A DNA stretch of 64,000 nt from Ramlibacter ginsenosidimutans (GCF_016654015.1 NZ_JAEPWM010000001.1:496001-560000); one strand, 5' to 3'. Shown: positions 27,117 through 42,521, counted from the first letter of the stretch. Program-made: numbers and translations. The notes: generated by a model not told the origin, from the sequence alone.

Positions 27117-27866
27117 ATGAACGGAATGCAGAGCCTGGAATCCGACCAGCGCGCCAACCGCCTGCTGGCATGCCTGGAGCCCGCAACGCGCGCGGCGGTA
27201 GCGCCGCGGCTGGAGCACGTCCCCCTGGTGCTGAGGCAGAACCTGTACGAGGAAGACGGGCCGATGACGGATGTGTGGTTCCCGGCCGCCGGCGTGCTGT
27301 CCATGCTTGCCGCCACCTCGGCGGCGCAGACCCGCATCGAAGTGGCAACGATCGGGCCGGACGGCATGCTGGGCGTGCCGCTGCTGCTGGGCGGGCGGCG
27401 CAGTCCGGGCGTCGTGTTCGCGCAGGTCGAGGGCCATGGCTGGCGCATGGGCGCGGACGATTTCCTGGACGCCGTGCGCAACTACGCCGACTTCGCCGGC
27501 GTCATGCAGCGCTACGCATGCGCGCTACTGGTGCAGGTGTCGCAAGGCACCGCCTGCAACCGCGCCCACGACGTCGCGCAGCGCTGTGCCCGCTGGCTGC
27601 TGCAGACCCATGACCGCGTCGCCGGCGACACGCTGGAGCTCACGCAGGAATTCCTGGCGGAGATGCTCGGCGAGCGCCGGGCGACCGTGAACCAGGCGGC
27701 CACGGCGCTGCAGCAGCGCGGCCTGATCCGCTACAGCCGCGGTCGCATCACCGTCACGGACCGGCCAGGGCTGGAAGCAGCGGCCTGCGGCTGCTACCGT
27801 TTCATCCGCGACCAGACGGCACAGCTGCTGCCGCTGCCGCCCGCAAGCCATTCGGACGGCGCGTAG
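27117..27866 (+). CDS. Crp/Fnr-family transcriptional regulator
   Basis: A ~249-residue regulator. The N-terminal half has a cyclic-nucleotide-like beta-roll (YEEDGPMTDVWFPAAGVLSML, VATIGPDGMLGVPLLLGG) with poor conservation of cAMP-contact residues. The C-terminal winged helix reads TLELTQEFLAEMLGERRATVNQAATALQQRGLIRY. There is no Cys cluster for an Fnr-type iron-sulfur centre. The start could be 27117 or 27126. The stop is only 14 nt before the nitrile hydratase accessory gene, so they share a transcript and it may control the nitrile genes; this is inference. Confidence 0.85.
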   Translation: MNGMQSLESDQRANRLLACLEPATRAAVAPRLEHVPLVLRQNLYEEDGPMTDVWFPAAGVLSMLAATSAAQTRIEVATIGPDGMLGVPLLLGGRRSPGVVFAQVEGHGWRMGADDFLDAVRNYADFAGVMQRYACALLVQVSQGTACNRAHDVAQRCARWLLQTHDRVAGDTLELTQEFLAEMLGERRATVNQAATALQQRGLIRYSRGRITVTDRPGLEAAACGCYRFIRDQTAQLLPLPPASHSDGA

Positions 27867-27880
27867 CGCCGGCCACCCTC

Positions 27881-28255
27881 ATGAACCCCATCCCCGACCT
27901 TCCCGGACTGCCCCGCGACGCCGAGGGACCGGTTTTCGGCGCGCCCTGGCAGGCGCAGGCCTTCGCCATGGCGGTGGCCTTGCATGCGCGCGGCCTGTTC
28001 ACCTGGCGCGAGTGGGCGCAGGCGCTGGCGCAGGTGATTCGCGCCGCGCCTGCGCAGGATGGCGAGGACGCGGGCGAAGCATACTGGCGCCAGTGGCTGC
28101 TGGCACTCGAGACGCTGGTCGGCGCGAAGGGGGCGAGCTCGGCAGACGAACTGCAGCGCTACCAGCAGGCCTGGGACCACGCGGCCGAGCGCACGCCGCA
28201 CGGGCGGGCCATCGAATTGCGCCCCGAGGATTTCCCGCCCGCGCAGCAGCCGTAA
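27881..28255 (+). CDS. Nitrile hydratase accessory (activator) protein
   Basis: A 124-residue protein with FGAPWQAQAFAMAVALHARGLFTWREWAQAL, a hallmark of the nitrile hydratase accessory family (P14K type), which also resembles the N-terminus of the beta subunit. Such proteins help insert cobalt into alpha. YWRQWLLALETLV is the second typical block. Unusually it does not follow nthB directly but sits behind the Crp/Fnr gene, about 1.07 kb away. No Shine-Dalgarno sequence is visible, so reinitiation from the upstream gene is possible. Confidence 0.85.
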   Translation: MNPIPDLPGLPRDAEGPVFGAPWQAQAFAMAVALHARGLFTWREWAQALAQVIRAAPAQDGEDAGEAYWRQWLLALETLVGAKGASSADELQRYQQAWDHAAERTPHGRAIELRPEDFPPAQQP

Positions 28256-28263
28256 GCAGCCTG

Positions 28264-28611
28264 CTAGTTCGCCAGGTAGCCGCTGCAGATCCCGCGCAGC
28301 TCCCGGATCAACTGCTCGTGCTGCGCATGCAGTGCGATCACGCGGCCGTCGCTGCGGCGGGGTGAGCGCGATTCCCACAAGGCCTGCGTCAACTCCACGC
28401 GGCTGATCAGCAGGTCGCTCCAGCTGCGCACCAGCCGCGGCAGGGCCTGCGCGTGCATCTGCATGCGGTCGAAGTGATCGGAGAGCTCGCGATAGAGCGC
28501 CGGGTCCCAATGCCGTTCGAGCAGCACGTCCAGGCCCGCCGAGTACCGGGCCAGTTCATCGGAGAGCTGCCCGGCCACGGCGAGCTGCTCGGGGGAATGC
28601 GACGGTAACAA
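28264..28611 (-). CDS. Hypothetical protein, all-helical
   Basis: A 115-residue protein starting with TTG (28609-28611), supported by GGAG seven bases upstream. The sequence (LSDELARYSAGLDVLLERHWD, RLVRSWSDLLISRVELTQALWE) suggests a small helical bundle. It is convergent with the accessory gene, with only 8 nt between the two ends. No family recognised. Confidence 0.55.
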   Translation of the reverse strand: MLPSHSPEQLAVAGQLSDELARYSAGLDVLLERHWDPALYRELSDHFDRMQMHAQALPRLVRSWSDLLISRVELTQALWESRSPRRSDGRVIALHAQHEQLIRELRGICSGYLAN

Positions 28612-28725
28612 GAACGCGCTCCGGCTTCTTTTCGAAACCGGACTCTACCGTGAGTTGACGTACGCGCGAAGCGGAGAAAGTGCCCCACTATCCGCCTCGG
28701 GCAATCGCGGCCCGCACCGCGGGCC

Positions 28726-29091
28726 TCAATCGAGCGCGAAGGCCTCGCGCAAGGCGGCACAGAAGGCGGCGCTGCCGCTGACGGTCAGCGAGAGCGTGAT
28801 GCGCGGCGCGTCCGCCTCGCCCGCGTGCAGCTCGAGCTGCGCGGCGCCGGGTGAATAGCGCACCTCCAGCGGGGTCGAGACTTCGCGCACGCCCTGCAGG
28901 GCGTAGTCCCATTCGCCACCGTCCTCCAGCGGCGCGGCCGGACCGAAGCGGCGCTCGGCCCAGTCGAGCACGCGTTGGACCTCGGCCTGCAGCGCGGGCC
29001 ACTGCGCCGGCGCAGCCGCGGCCATGGCGTCGAAGCTGCCGCCGCCGTGCGCATCGCCGCTGAACTCGAAGTCGAGCCAGGAGAGTTCCAT
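28726..29091 (-). CDS. Hypothetical protein
   Basis: A 121-residue cytoplasmic protein, MELSWLDFEFSGDAHGGGSF..., with one helical and one beta-rich half (LEVRYSPGAAQLELHAGE, ITLSLTVSGSAAFCAALREAF). A 7-bp hairpin (28709-28725, GGCCCGC/GCGGGCC) lies directly after its stop. No domain recognised; codon use looks genuine. Confidence 0.6.
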   Translation of the reverse strand: MELSWLDFEFSGDAHGGGSFDAMAAAAPAQWPALQAEVQRVLDWAERRFGPAAPLEDGGEWDYALQGVREVSTPLEVRYSPGAAQLELHAGEADAPRITLSLTVSGSAAFCAALREAFALD

Positions 29092-29204
29092 GGCGCCATC
29101 ATAGGTGCCGGTTACAGCAGGCGACAGTGGCGCTCGCCCGCCGCGGAATGCTGCTACGTTGGGCGATGCGTCGCGTGCAGGCGCGAAGCCAGGGAGACCT
29201 TGCC

Positions 29205-29873
29205 ATGGACACCAACGTGCTGCTCACCATCGCCATCCTCGTGCTGCTCGCGGTGATCGCCGCGGCCTTGCTGATGCGGCGCAAGCGCTCGCAGCGGCTC
29301 GCGCAGCGCTTCGGCCCGGAGTACGACCGCACGGTGGAGAGCACGGGCAGCCGCTCGCGCGCGGAGGCCGAACTGGCGGCGCGGGAAAAGCGCCGGGAGA
29401 AACTCGAGATCCAGCCGCTCGAGGCAGCCGAGGCCCAGCGCTTCCGCATGGAGTGGGACCGCGTGCAGGCGCGCTTCGTCGACAACCCGCGCTCCGCCGT
29501 GTCCGAGGCGGACCTGCTGGTGCGCGACGTGATGATGCGCCGCGGCTACCCGATGGGCGACTTCGACGCGCGCGCCGCCGACCTCTCGGTGGACCACCCG
29601 CGGGTCGTCGAGCATTACCGCGCCGCGCACGCCATCGCGCTGCGCGACGCGCAGGGCGAAGCGGACACCGAGGGCCTGCGCCAGGCGTTCGTGCACTACC
29701 GCGTGCTGTTCGATGAACTGCTCCAGCCTGCGCCGGCAGCGGCGCCCGCGCGCCGCACTGCGGCCGACGATCCGCCCGCGGAGAAGCTCCGCGGTGGGCT
29801 GCTGCCGCCCGAGCGCGCGATGGCCAAGGAGGAGCCGTCCGTGCGCGAGCGCGAGCGGCACAAGGAGAAGTAG
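29205..29873 (+). CDS. Membrane-anchored protein, unknown function
   Basis: A ~222-residue protein with one N-terminal membrane helix (VLLTIAILVLLAVIAAALLM) followed by RRKRSQRLAQRFG, placing the rest in the cytoplasm. Residues ~25-75 are charged and probably coiled coil; the remainder includes DLLVRDVMMRRGYPMGDFDARAADLSVDHP and a low-complexity tail. The ATG at 29205 follows GGGAGA. It resembles proteins found in Burkholderiales stress or envelope loci, but no function is known. Convergent with the hybrid kinase; the gap is 5 nt. Confidence 0.65.
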   Translation: MDTNVLLTIAILVLLAVIAAALLMRRKRSQRLAQRFGPEYDRTVESTGSRSRAEAELAAREKRREKLEIQPLEAAEAQRFRMEWDRVQARFVDNPRSAVSEADLLVRDVMMRRGYPMGDFDARAADLSVDHPRVVEHYRAAHAIALRDAQGEADTEGLRQAFVHYRVLFDELLQPAPAAAPARRTAADDPPAEKLRGGLLPPERAMAKEEPSVRERERHKEK

Positions 29874-29878
29874 GCGGG

Positions 29879-31555
29879 CTAGCGCCTGATCGACACGCTG
29901 CCGTCCAGGCGCGCCGAGATCAGCTCCAGCAAGCGCTCGATGTCCACCGGCTTGACCAGGTGCTGGTCGAAGCCCGCTGCGCGCGCTCGCTCCTGGTCCT
30001 GCGGCTGGCCCCAGCCGGTCAGGGCGATCAGCGTGCGCGCGCCGCCGCCGGCCTGCTCGCGGATCTGCCGGCAAGCCTCGTAGCCGTTGGTGCCGGGCAT
30101 GCCGATGTCCAGCACCACCAGCTCGGGATCGAAGGCAGGCACCGCCGCGACCGCGGCGTCGCCGTCGTGCACGCGATGCACGCTGTGGCCCAGCGACTCC
30201 AGCAGCATGGCCAGGGTCTCGGCGGCATCGACGTTGTCGTCGGCCACCAGGATGCGCAGCGTCCCCGCAGCTTCCCGGCGCGGGCTCGCGTTGTCCGCCG
30301 GCGCCCGCGGCTCGGCCGGCGCCTGCGCCAGCGGCAGGCGCACCGTGAACACGCTGCCCTGGCCCTGGCCTTCGCTGCTGGCGGTCACGATGCCGCCGTG
30401 CAGTTCCACCAGCTTGCGCGTGAGCGACAGCCCGATGCCCAGGCCGCCGCGCGCGCGCGACAGCGCCGGCTCTTCCTGCGAGAACATCTCGAACACCTGC
30501 TCCAGCCGGCGCGGCGAGATGCCGATGCCGTTGTCGCGGATCGAAACCAGCACCGTCCCGTCCTCGCTCACCACCCGCAACTCCAGCTGGCCACCGGGAT
30601 CGGTGTACTTCGCCGCGTTGCTCAGGAGGTTGATGAACGCCTGCGCCAGGCGCGCGCGGTCGCCGTGCACCGTGAGTTTCGTGGCCGGCTGCAGCACCGT
30701 GAGCTTGTGGCCGGCGCCATCGATCTGCGGCTGCACCGTCTCCAGCGCGTCGCCCAGCACCTGGTCGAGCGTGAGCAGCTCGCGCCGCAGCTCGATGCGG
30801 CCCTGGCCGATGCGGCTGACGTCCATCAGCTCCTCGATCAGCCGCCCCATCAGGCTCACCTGCCGGTCGATCAGCTCCGAGGCCCACTGCACGTCGGTGG
30901 TGCCGGGCCCGCGCAGCTTGAGGAAGTGCACGGCGTTGCGCACGGGCGCCAGCGGGTTGCGCAATTCGTGGGCCAGCGTGGCGAGGAATTCGTCCTTGCG
31001 CCGGCTGGCCTCCAGCAACCGCGACTCGCTCTCGCGCAAGGCCGCCGTGCGCTCGGTGACGCGCTGGTCCAGCGAGGCGTTCAGCTCCGACAGCCGCTCC
31101 TCGGCGCGCCGGCGCTCGGCGACCTCCTCCAGCAGCTGGCGGTTGGCCTGCGCCAGCTCGCGCTCCTTGCGGTGCAGTTCCGCGAACACCGAGACCTTGG
31201 AGCGCAGCACGGCCGGATTCACCGGCTTCTGCAGGTAGTCGACCGCCCCCGTGCCGTAGCCCTCCAGGATGTGCCGGTCCTCGTGGAAGTAGGCGGTGAG
31301 GAAGACGATCGGGATGCGCGCCGTCTTGCGGCGCTGCTTCACCATCTGTGCCACCTCGAAGCCGCTCATGCCGGGCATCTGCACGTCCAGCACCAGCAGG
31401 GCGAACTCCTCGTTGACCAGGCGCAGCAAGGCTTCGTCGCCCGAGGTGGCACGGACCAGGCGGTAGCCCGGGTCGTCCAGGATGGACTCCAGCACCGCGA
31501 GGTTCCTCGGCTCGTCGTCGACGAGCAGGATGTTGACCGGTTCGGGCGGGTTCAT
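29879..31555 (-). CDS. Hybrid sensor kinase (REC-HisKA-HATPase-REC)
   Basis: A 558-residue cytoplasmic two-component protein without membrane segments. An N-terminal receiver (ILLVDDEPRNLAVLE, phospho-Asp in LLVLDVQMPGMSG) is followed by a coiled coil (HRKERELAQANRQLLEEVAE), a HisKA domain with the H-box EFLATLAHELRNPLAPVRNA, a HATPase domain (NLLSNAAKYTD, VSIRDNGIGI, GGLGIGLSL) and a C-terminal receiver (LVADDNVDAAE, LVVLDIGMPGTNG). It starts 7 nt after the stop of the giant HAMP-array kinase, so both are co-expressed and may form one phosphorelay. Confidence 0.93.
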   Translation of the reverse strand: MNPPEPVNILLVDDEPRNLAVLESILDDPGYRLVRATSGDEALLRLVNEEFALLVLDVQMPGMSGFEVAQMVKQRRKTARIPIVFLTAYFHEDRHILEGYGTGAVDYLQKPVNPAVLRSKVSVFAELHRKERELAQANRQLLEEVAERRRAEERLSELNASLDQRVTERTAALRESESRLLEASRRKDEFLATLAHELRNPLAPVRNAVHFLKLRGPGTTDVQWASELIDRQVSLMGRLIEELMDVSRIGQGRIELRRELLTLDQVLGDALETVQPQIDGAGHKLTVLQPATKLTVHGDRARLAQAFINLLSNAAKYTDPGGQLELRVVSEDGTVLVSIRDNGIGISPRRLEQVFEMFSQEEPALSRARGGLGIGLSLTRKLVELHGGIVTASSEGQGQGSVFTVRLPLAQAPAEPRAPADNASPRREAAGTLRILVADDNVDAAETLAMLLESLGHSVHRVHDGDAAVAAVPAFDPELVVLDIGMPGTNGYEACRQIREQAGGGARTLIALTGWGQPQDQERARAAGFDQHLVKPVDIERLLELISARLDGSVSIRR

Positions 31556-31562
31556 GCCGGCC

Positions 31563-38744
<7,182 letters not shown>

Positions 38745-39087
38745 GTCTCTCTCTCCGGTTCGACATGCTCCCACCCGCGGGCAGCGCATTCCACTCCGGC
38801 CCGCAGCGGCGGTGCCCTGCGGAAACGGTGCGGCGCGCTGCGCGGTGCTAATGGAGCGTTGACAACACCCAGCACAAAACGGCGAACGTTCAGCTCTGGA
38901 TGCCGGCTAGTGTCGGGGTGTTTTTCCGAATGCGTCGTAGGACATGGCCGACACACCGCGACGAGCGTGCGGATGCGGAAAGATGACACGGTGGAACTCG
39001 CCTCCGCGCGCGGAGACGACCCCAGCTCATGCAGCCGCGGGCGAGCCGCGGCCTCGGTTGCAGCCCTTGCAGGGCTGGCGGCGACGC
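38745..39087. other. Gene-free stretch upstream of the giant kinase
   Basis: 343 bp between the kinase start and the 3' end of the next minus-strand gene. It must hold the kinase promoter, but no convincing -35/-10 pair was found. GTCGTAGGACA lies at 38934-38944 and TGTCGGGGTG at 38911-38920, words similar to those upstream of other genes in this neighbourhood. No ORF with protein-like composition was seen. Confidence 0.4.
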
Positions 39088-39327
39088 TCAGGACTGGCTG
39101 GTGCTCTTGCTGCCCTGGTGCGACACACGGTGCAGCGCCGCGCCGGCGCGATGCAGCATGCTGCGCGTTGCAGCGCCCATCTTGTGCAAGGCGCCCCGGA
39201 TGTCGGAGCCCACCTGGTGCGTGGTCGCTCCAGAATTCGTAGCGGTTGCGTCGTGCGCAGAGCCGGCGTGGACGGAGCCGGCGCAGCCCAGCGCCAGTGC
39301 GAGCGCGATGGCGGAAATCCTGTTCAT
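39088..39327 (-). CDS. Small exported protein, unknown
   Basis: A 79-residue protein with the signal peptide MNRISAIALALALGCAGSVHA and a mature part of ~58 residues, rich in Ala, His and Ser (HQVGSDIRGALHKMGAATRS). GAGG lies upstream of the ATG. A palindrome, GTTGTCGGACAAC, lies 58 bp upstream. No family recognised; it groups with neighbouring small secreted proteins and may be stress-related. Confidence 0.65.
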   Translation of the reverse strand: MNRISAIALALALGCAGSVHAGSAHDATATNSGATTHQVGSDIRGALHKMGAATRSMLHRAGAALHRVSHQGSKSTSQS

Positions 39328-39384
39328 GCCTCTGTCCTCTCGGTGATCGGGATGTCCCTGTTGGAGCGCGCAGCCCGGCGGAGT

Positions 39385-39397
39385 GTTGTCGGACAAC
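39385..39397. promoter_or_regulatory. Palindrome GTTGTC-G-GACAAC
   Basis: A perfect 13-bp inverted repeat in the gap 39328-39546, 58 bp upstream of the small exported protein gene. It shares TGTCnGACA with sites at 40089-40099 and (with a longer spacer) 46462-46475, so it is a candidate operator. Confidence 0.45.
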
Positions 39398-39496
39398 GAC
39401 GCATGCTCACGTGCAACGAACGAGGCGAGCGGCCGTGGCGGCGGCAGACGGGCCCGGCCGCCAGGACGGCGCCCTCCCTGCGGAACACGGAGTGCC

Positions 39497-39530
39497 AAAA
39501 GAAAAGGCCGGCAGCAGTGCCGCCGGCCTT
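39497..39530 (-). terminator. Rho-independent terminator after the Ser/Gly/Thr-rich protein gene
   Basis: On the minus strand AAGGCCGGC pairs with GCCGGCCTT (9 bp, 9-nt loop) and is followed by TTTTCTTTT. It lies 17 nt after the stop at 39547. Confidence 0.8.
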
Positions 39531-39546
39531 GCACAGCGATCCCAGA

Positions 39547-39984
39547 TCAGTTGCGGTCCGCGCGGGCGCCGCGCTTGCCGGCGGAGCTGCCGCTCGTGTC
39601 GGTCGTCGCGTTGTTGTCCGACATCGTGCCCGAGCCACTGGTGCCCGAGTTCATCGAGCTGCTGCTGCCGGAATTCGTGGAGCTGCTGCCCGGGGTCGTC
39701 GAGCTGTTGAGGTTCGCGTCACTGCCCGCGCCCAGCGTGCCGGTGTTCGAACCGGCCGAAGTGGAACCCGTCATCTTGGACGACGGGGTCGCGCCGGTCG
39801 CTTTGCCGGAGGTGCTGCCAGTGGTCGAGCTGCTCGTGCCCGCGTTCATCCCCGTGCTGCTGTTCGTGCCGGGGCCCGAAGCACCAGCGGTCGTGCCGCC
39901 GGTGCCTTGCGCCATCGCGACGCCGCCGAGCGCCAGGGCCGCGGCCGCAACGAGGGTGGAGAGGGTGTACTTGGTGGCTTTCAT
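39547..39984 (-). CDS. Secreted low-complexity Ser/Gly/Thr-rich protein
   Basis: A 145-residue protein: signal peptide MKATKYTLSTLVAAAALALGGVAMA, then ~120 residues almost only Ser, Gly, Thr, Ala and Asn (TGMNAGTSSSTTGSTSGKA). It is likely disordered in the periplasm or outside. AGGAAGG precedes the ATG. The 3' terminator is clear. Low-complexity secreted proteins of this kind are common and unexplained in Comamonadaceae. Confidence 0.75.
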   Translation of the reverse strand: MKATKYTLSTLVAAAALALGGVAMAQGTGGTTAGASGPGTNSSTGMNAGTSSSTTGSTSGKATGATPSSKMTGSTSAGSNTGTLGAGSDANLNSSTTPGSSSTNSGSSSSMNSGTSGSGTMSDNNATTDTSGSSAGKRGARADRN

Positions 39985-40088
39985 CTGGTTCCTTCCTGGA
40001 TCGATTACTGGGTGGCGGCTGCTCGCCGCACGGAGAGCAAGTTAGGCATGCGAGCGCGGCGGCGGAGTGGGTCGAATCGCGCGAACCC

Positions 40089-40099
40089 CTGTCCGACAG
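40089..40099. promoter_or_regulatory. Palindrome CTGTC-C-GACAG
   Basis: A perfect 11-bp inverted repeat 105 bp upstream of the Ser/Gly/Thr-rich protein gene, with a GCGTAGGACGA word 10 bp further away (40110-40120). It matches the TGTCnGACA core at 39385. Confidence 0.4.
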
Positions 40100-40210
40100 C
40101 CTGAGACACGGGCGTAGGACGAGGCTGCCGGCACCGCATCTGTATGTCCTTCCAGATGAGGCTGCGGGCAAGCACAGGCGCGGCTGCGACGGCTGTGTCA
40201 GCGCGTTCCG

Positions 40211-40236
40211 ACGGCTGTGCCATGTAGGACAGCCGT
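40211..40236. promoter_or_regulatory. 8-bp inverted repeat with 10-bp spacer before the STAS-like gene
   Basis: ACGGCTGT (40211-40218) and ACAGCCGT (40229-40236) are perfect complements; the spacer ends in TGTAGG, giving TGTAGGACAG. It lies 28 bp before the ATG, so it could be an operator overlapping the promoter. Confidence 0.45.
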
Positions 40237-40263
40237 GCGCCGGCTGGCTTATGCTCCGGACCG

Positions 40264-40656
40264 ATGGAACTGGATTTCCGGATCGAACAGAAAGACGCGT
40301 TCGCCGTGGTGCGCGTCGAAGGCGAGCCTTCGCTCGGCCAGTTCCAGTCCTTCATCCAGCTGATGGCGGTGGAGACCTCCGGCTGGAACGTCAAGCGCGT
40401 GCTGTTCGACCTGCGCGGCGTCCGCTCCCTCACCACGTTCACCGAGCACTACAGCGTCGGCGAAGAAGCCGCACGCCAGTTGCGGCACCTGCATCGCATC
40501 GCCTCGGTGGTGCCGGCGGACCGGATCACGCGTGCGAGCGAAAAGACGGCGCAGGCCTCCGGGCTGAACCTGCGCGTGTTCACCGACGAGGGTCCGCGGT
40601 CGAGTGGCTGCTCGCGTGAGCGGGCCGCTCGGGAGTTCGTCGCCGGAAGAAAGTAA
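40264..40656 (+). CDS. STAS-like small protein, possibly frameshifted at the C-terminus
   Basis: A 130-residue protein whose first ~108 residues look like a small STAS/SpoIIAA-type domain (FAVVRVEGEPSLGQFQSF, VKRVLFDLRGVRSLTTFTEHY, RIASVVPADRITRASEKTAQ). After NLRVFTDE the frame reads GPRSSGCSRERAAREF, whereas another frame gives SAVEWLLA and a stop at 40617-40619, a more natural end for such domains. A one-base deletion near 40591 is suspected, either real or a sequencing error. Function probably in protein-protein signalling; no partner gene adjacent. Confidence 0.55.
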   Translation: MELDFRIEQKDAFAVVRVEGEPSLGQFQSFIQLMAVETSGWNVKRVLFDLRGVRSLTTFTEHYSVGEEAARQLRHLHRIASVVPADRITRASEKTAQASGLNLRVFTDEGPRSSGCSRERAAREFVAGRK

Positions 40657-40683
40657 GTCCCCGGCGCGGGGCGCAGGGGACTT
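40655..40683. terminator. Hairpin between convergent STAS-like and tannase genes
   Basis: AAGTCCCC and GGGGACTT form a perfect 8-bp stem around a GC-rich loop. It lies between two convergent genes and could end both; there is no T-run. Confidence 0.4.
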
Positions 40684-40718
40684 GGCCGGCGAGCAGGCGC
40701 GCACGGCGCCTGCCCCGT

Positions 40719-42404
40719 TCACTCGCAGCTGAAGCTGTCCGCCGATTCGATGCTGCCCGTTCCCTTGTAGCGCGCGACCTTGGGCCACGGGCACAGAGGA
40801 CGCGTGCGATCCGCGGCCCAGGTGGAAGGCACGTCGGTGTTGACGCCGCCCGGGTTGCCGGCGCCCCGCGCCTTGGCCACCACCGCTTCGGGAGCCTGGC
40901 CCTTCTCGACCCAGTTCACCAGCGGGGTGAGCATGTCGAACTGGTCGGTCGCCGGGCCGCCGGAGCAGTGGTTCATGCCGGGCACCAGGTACAGCCGCGC
41001 ATAGGAGGCGGTGGTGCCGGTGTTCGTGGCGAGCGCCCGGTACCAGTTCGTCGTGTCGTCGCTGGAGAAGATCGGGTCGCTGGTGCCGTGGTAGACCATG
41101 ATCTTGGCGCCGCGGCCCTGCAGCGCGGAGAGGTCCCTCGGATGGGGCGGCGTCATGAAGGACATGGCGCTTTCCGTGTACGTGCCATTGGTCGCCTGGA
41201 TCCTGGCCAGGATCGTGTCGATGTTGGCGCTGGCGGCGAACGCCGGGCCACTGAAGGTGGCCGGATCTTCAGGCGGCACTTCCCAGATGAAGCCCACGGC
41301 GCTCGAGTCGAGGATGCCTGGGACGGTGAACTTCCAGAACGACCAGCCCGCAGTGCCCAGGCCCGCGTCGTACGGCCAGCTCGAATAGAAGCGCGTGCCG
41401 TCGCTGGACTGCGCGCCCGCGAACAGGTTCGCGATCTTCCCCTTCTGGTCCGCGGTGAGGCAGGTGCCGTCCCGTGCGCCGGTGCAGGTGGGCACGTCGC
41501 GATTGAGGTCGAAGGCGCCCTGGCACGCGGCCGTATCGTTCACGATGCCGTCGGCGGAGCCGTCAAGCGCGTCGCACCTGGCGAGCACCGCCTTGGAGAC
41601 CATCTGGCGCTCCGCGGTCGTGAAGCCCGTGGAAGGGTCGCCGGGCGTGCTGGCGAGCGACAGGTAGGTCTGGTAGCCCTTGATGTTCGCCGTCGCTGCA
41701 AGCGGCAGGCGGAAGCCCGGGTCGCCCGCGAGGAAGCCGTCGTACTGGTCGGCGAGGCGCGACGCGGCGACCATGGTGTGGCGTCCGCCATTGGAGCAAC
41801 CGCCGAAGTACGACCGGTCCGGAGCCTTGCCGTAGGTGGTCTGGATCAACGCCTTGGCCATCGGCGTGAGCTTGGCCTCGGCCTGGTAGCCGTAGTCCAG
41901 GCGCGCCTGCGGGTCGATGCCGAAGGTGGCGCTGCCACCGCTGTGGCCCGCGTCCGAGCTGATCACGGCGAAGCCCATGTTGAGGGCGCTCGTCGTCGCG
42001 CCGCCGCCCCCGACCGGGCCCGTGGCCGTCACGACGCTGCCGTCGGTGCCGCCGTTGCCCTGGTAGAAGAAGCGCCCGTTCCAGGCGAGCGGCAGGCGCA
42101 TTTCGAAGCCGATGGCGTAGGCCTTGCCGTCGACCGGGCTGGTGCGCGGATACATGCTGCCCTTCACGAGGCAGTGCGCCGGGGCGGGGTTGCCGCCGAC
42201 CGAGACGCCGCCCGCTGCGACGGTGGTCGCACTCGCGATGCTCGTGTCGTGGTAGCTGAAGCGGGCCAGGTCACTGCAGTTGCCGTTGAACGCAGCACCG
42301 ACGGCGCCGCTCAACTGCGGCAGGTTGGCGTCTCCGTTCCCACCGCCGCCGCAAGCGGCCAGGGTGGCGGCGAGCATGGCGGGCCATGCGAGTTTCGTCT
42401 TCAT
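40719..42404 (-). CDS. Tannase/feruloyl esterase family lipoprotein
   Basis: A ~561-residue secreted esterase. The N-terminus MKTKLAWPAMLAATLAACGGGG is a lipoprotein signal with lipobox LAAC. The catalytic set follows the family's CS-D-HC pattern: Cys-Ser in YFGGCSNGGRHTM, Asp in YHGTSDPIFSSDD and His-Cys in GMNHCSGGPATDQF. Such enzymes cleave aromatic esters such as gallates, feruloyl esters or terephthalate esters. GGGGGAGA precedes the ATG at 42402-42404. It is divergent from a MarR regulator, with palindromes between them, so regulation by an aromatic ligand is likely. Confidence 0.9.
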   Translation of the reverse strand: MKTKLAWPAMLAATLAACGGGGNGDANLPQLSGAVGAAFNGNCSDLARFSYHDTSIASATTVAAGGVSVGGNPAPAHCLVKGSMYPRTSPVDGKAYAIGFEMRLPLAWNGRFFYQGNGGTDGSVVTATGPVGGGGATTSALNMGFAVISSDAGHSGGSATFGIDPQARLDYGYQAEAKLTPMAKALIQTTYGKAPDRSYFGGCSNGGRHTMVAASRLADQYDGFLAGDPGFRLPLAATANIKGYQTYLSLASTPGDPSTGFTTAERQMVSKAVLARCDALDGSADGIVNDTAACQGAFDLNRDVPTCTGARDGTCLTADQKGKIANLFAGAQSSDGTRFYSSWPYDAGLGTAGWSFWKFTVPGILDSSAVGFIWEVPPEDPATFSGPAFAASANIDTILARIQATNGTYTESAMSFMTPPHPRDLSALQGRGAKIMVYHGTSDPIFSSDDTTNWYRALATNTGTTASYARLYLVPGMNHCSGGPATDQFDMLTPLVNWVEKGQAPEAVVAKARGAGNPGGVNTDVPSTWAADRTRPLCPWPKVARYKGTGSIESADSFSCE

Positions 42405-42440
42405 GGGTCTCCCCCGGGGTGCGGCGGCGCCGCGTTGACC

Positions 42441-42472
42441 GTTAAGGTACTTAACCAATCTCTCCATGGAGA
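42441..42472. promoter_or_regulatory. Two palindromes between tannase and marR genes
   Basis: GTTAAG-GTA-CTTAAC (42441-42455) is a perfect 15-bp inverted repeat, and TCTCCATGGAGA (42461-42472) is a perfect 12-bp palindrome. MarR dimers bind sites of about this size, often between divergent genes. The first lies 37 bp from the tannase ATG. Confidence 0.6.
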
Positions 42473-42521
42473 TTCGGACTTTCCCTAGACACCGCACAGC
42501 CACACGCGCGCCAACAGATGT

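Noticed and set aside
26818..27120. Plus-strand 100-codon ORF directly after nthB with GGAGG before its ATG
   Set aside because: The opposite-strand 69-codon gene has better composition and codon use; the plus translation resembles no protein. The good ribosome site is noted but may be chance.
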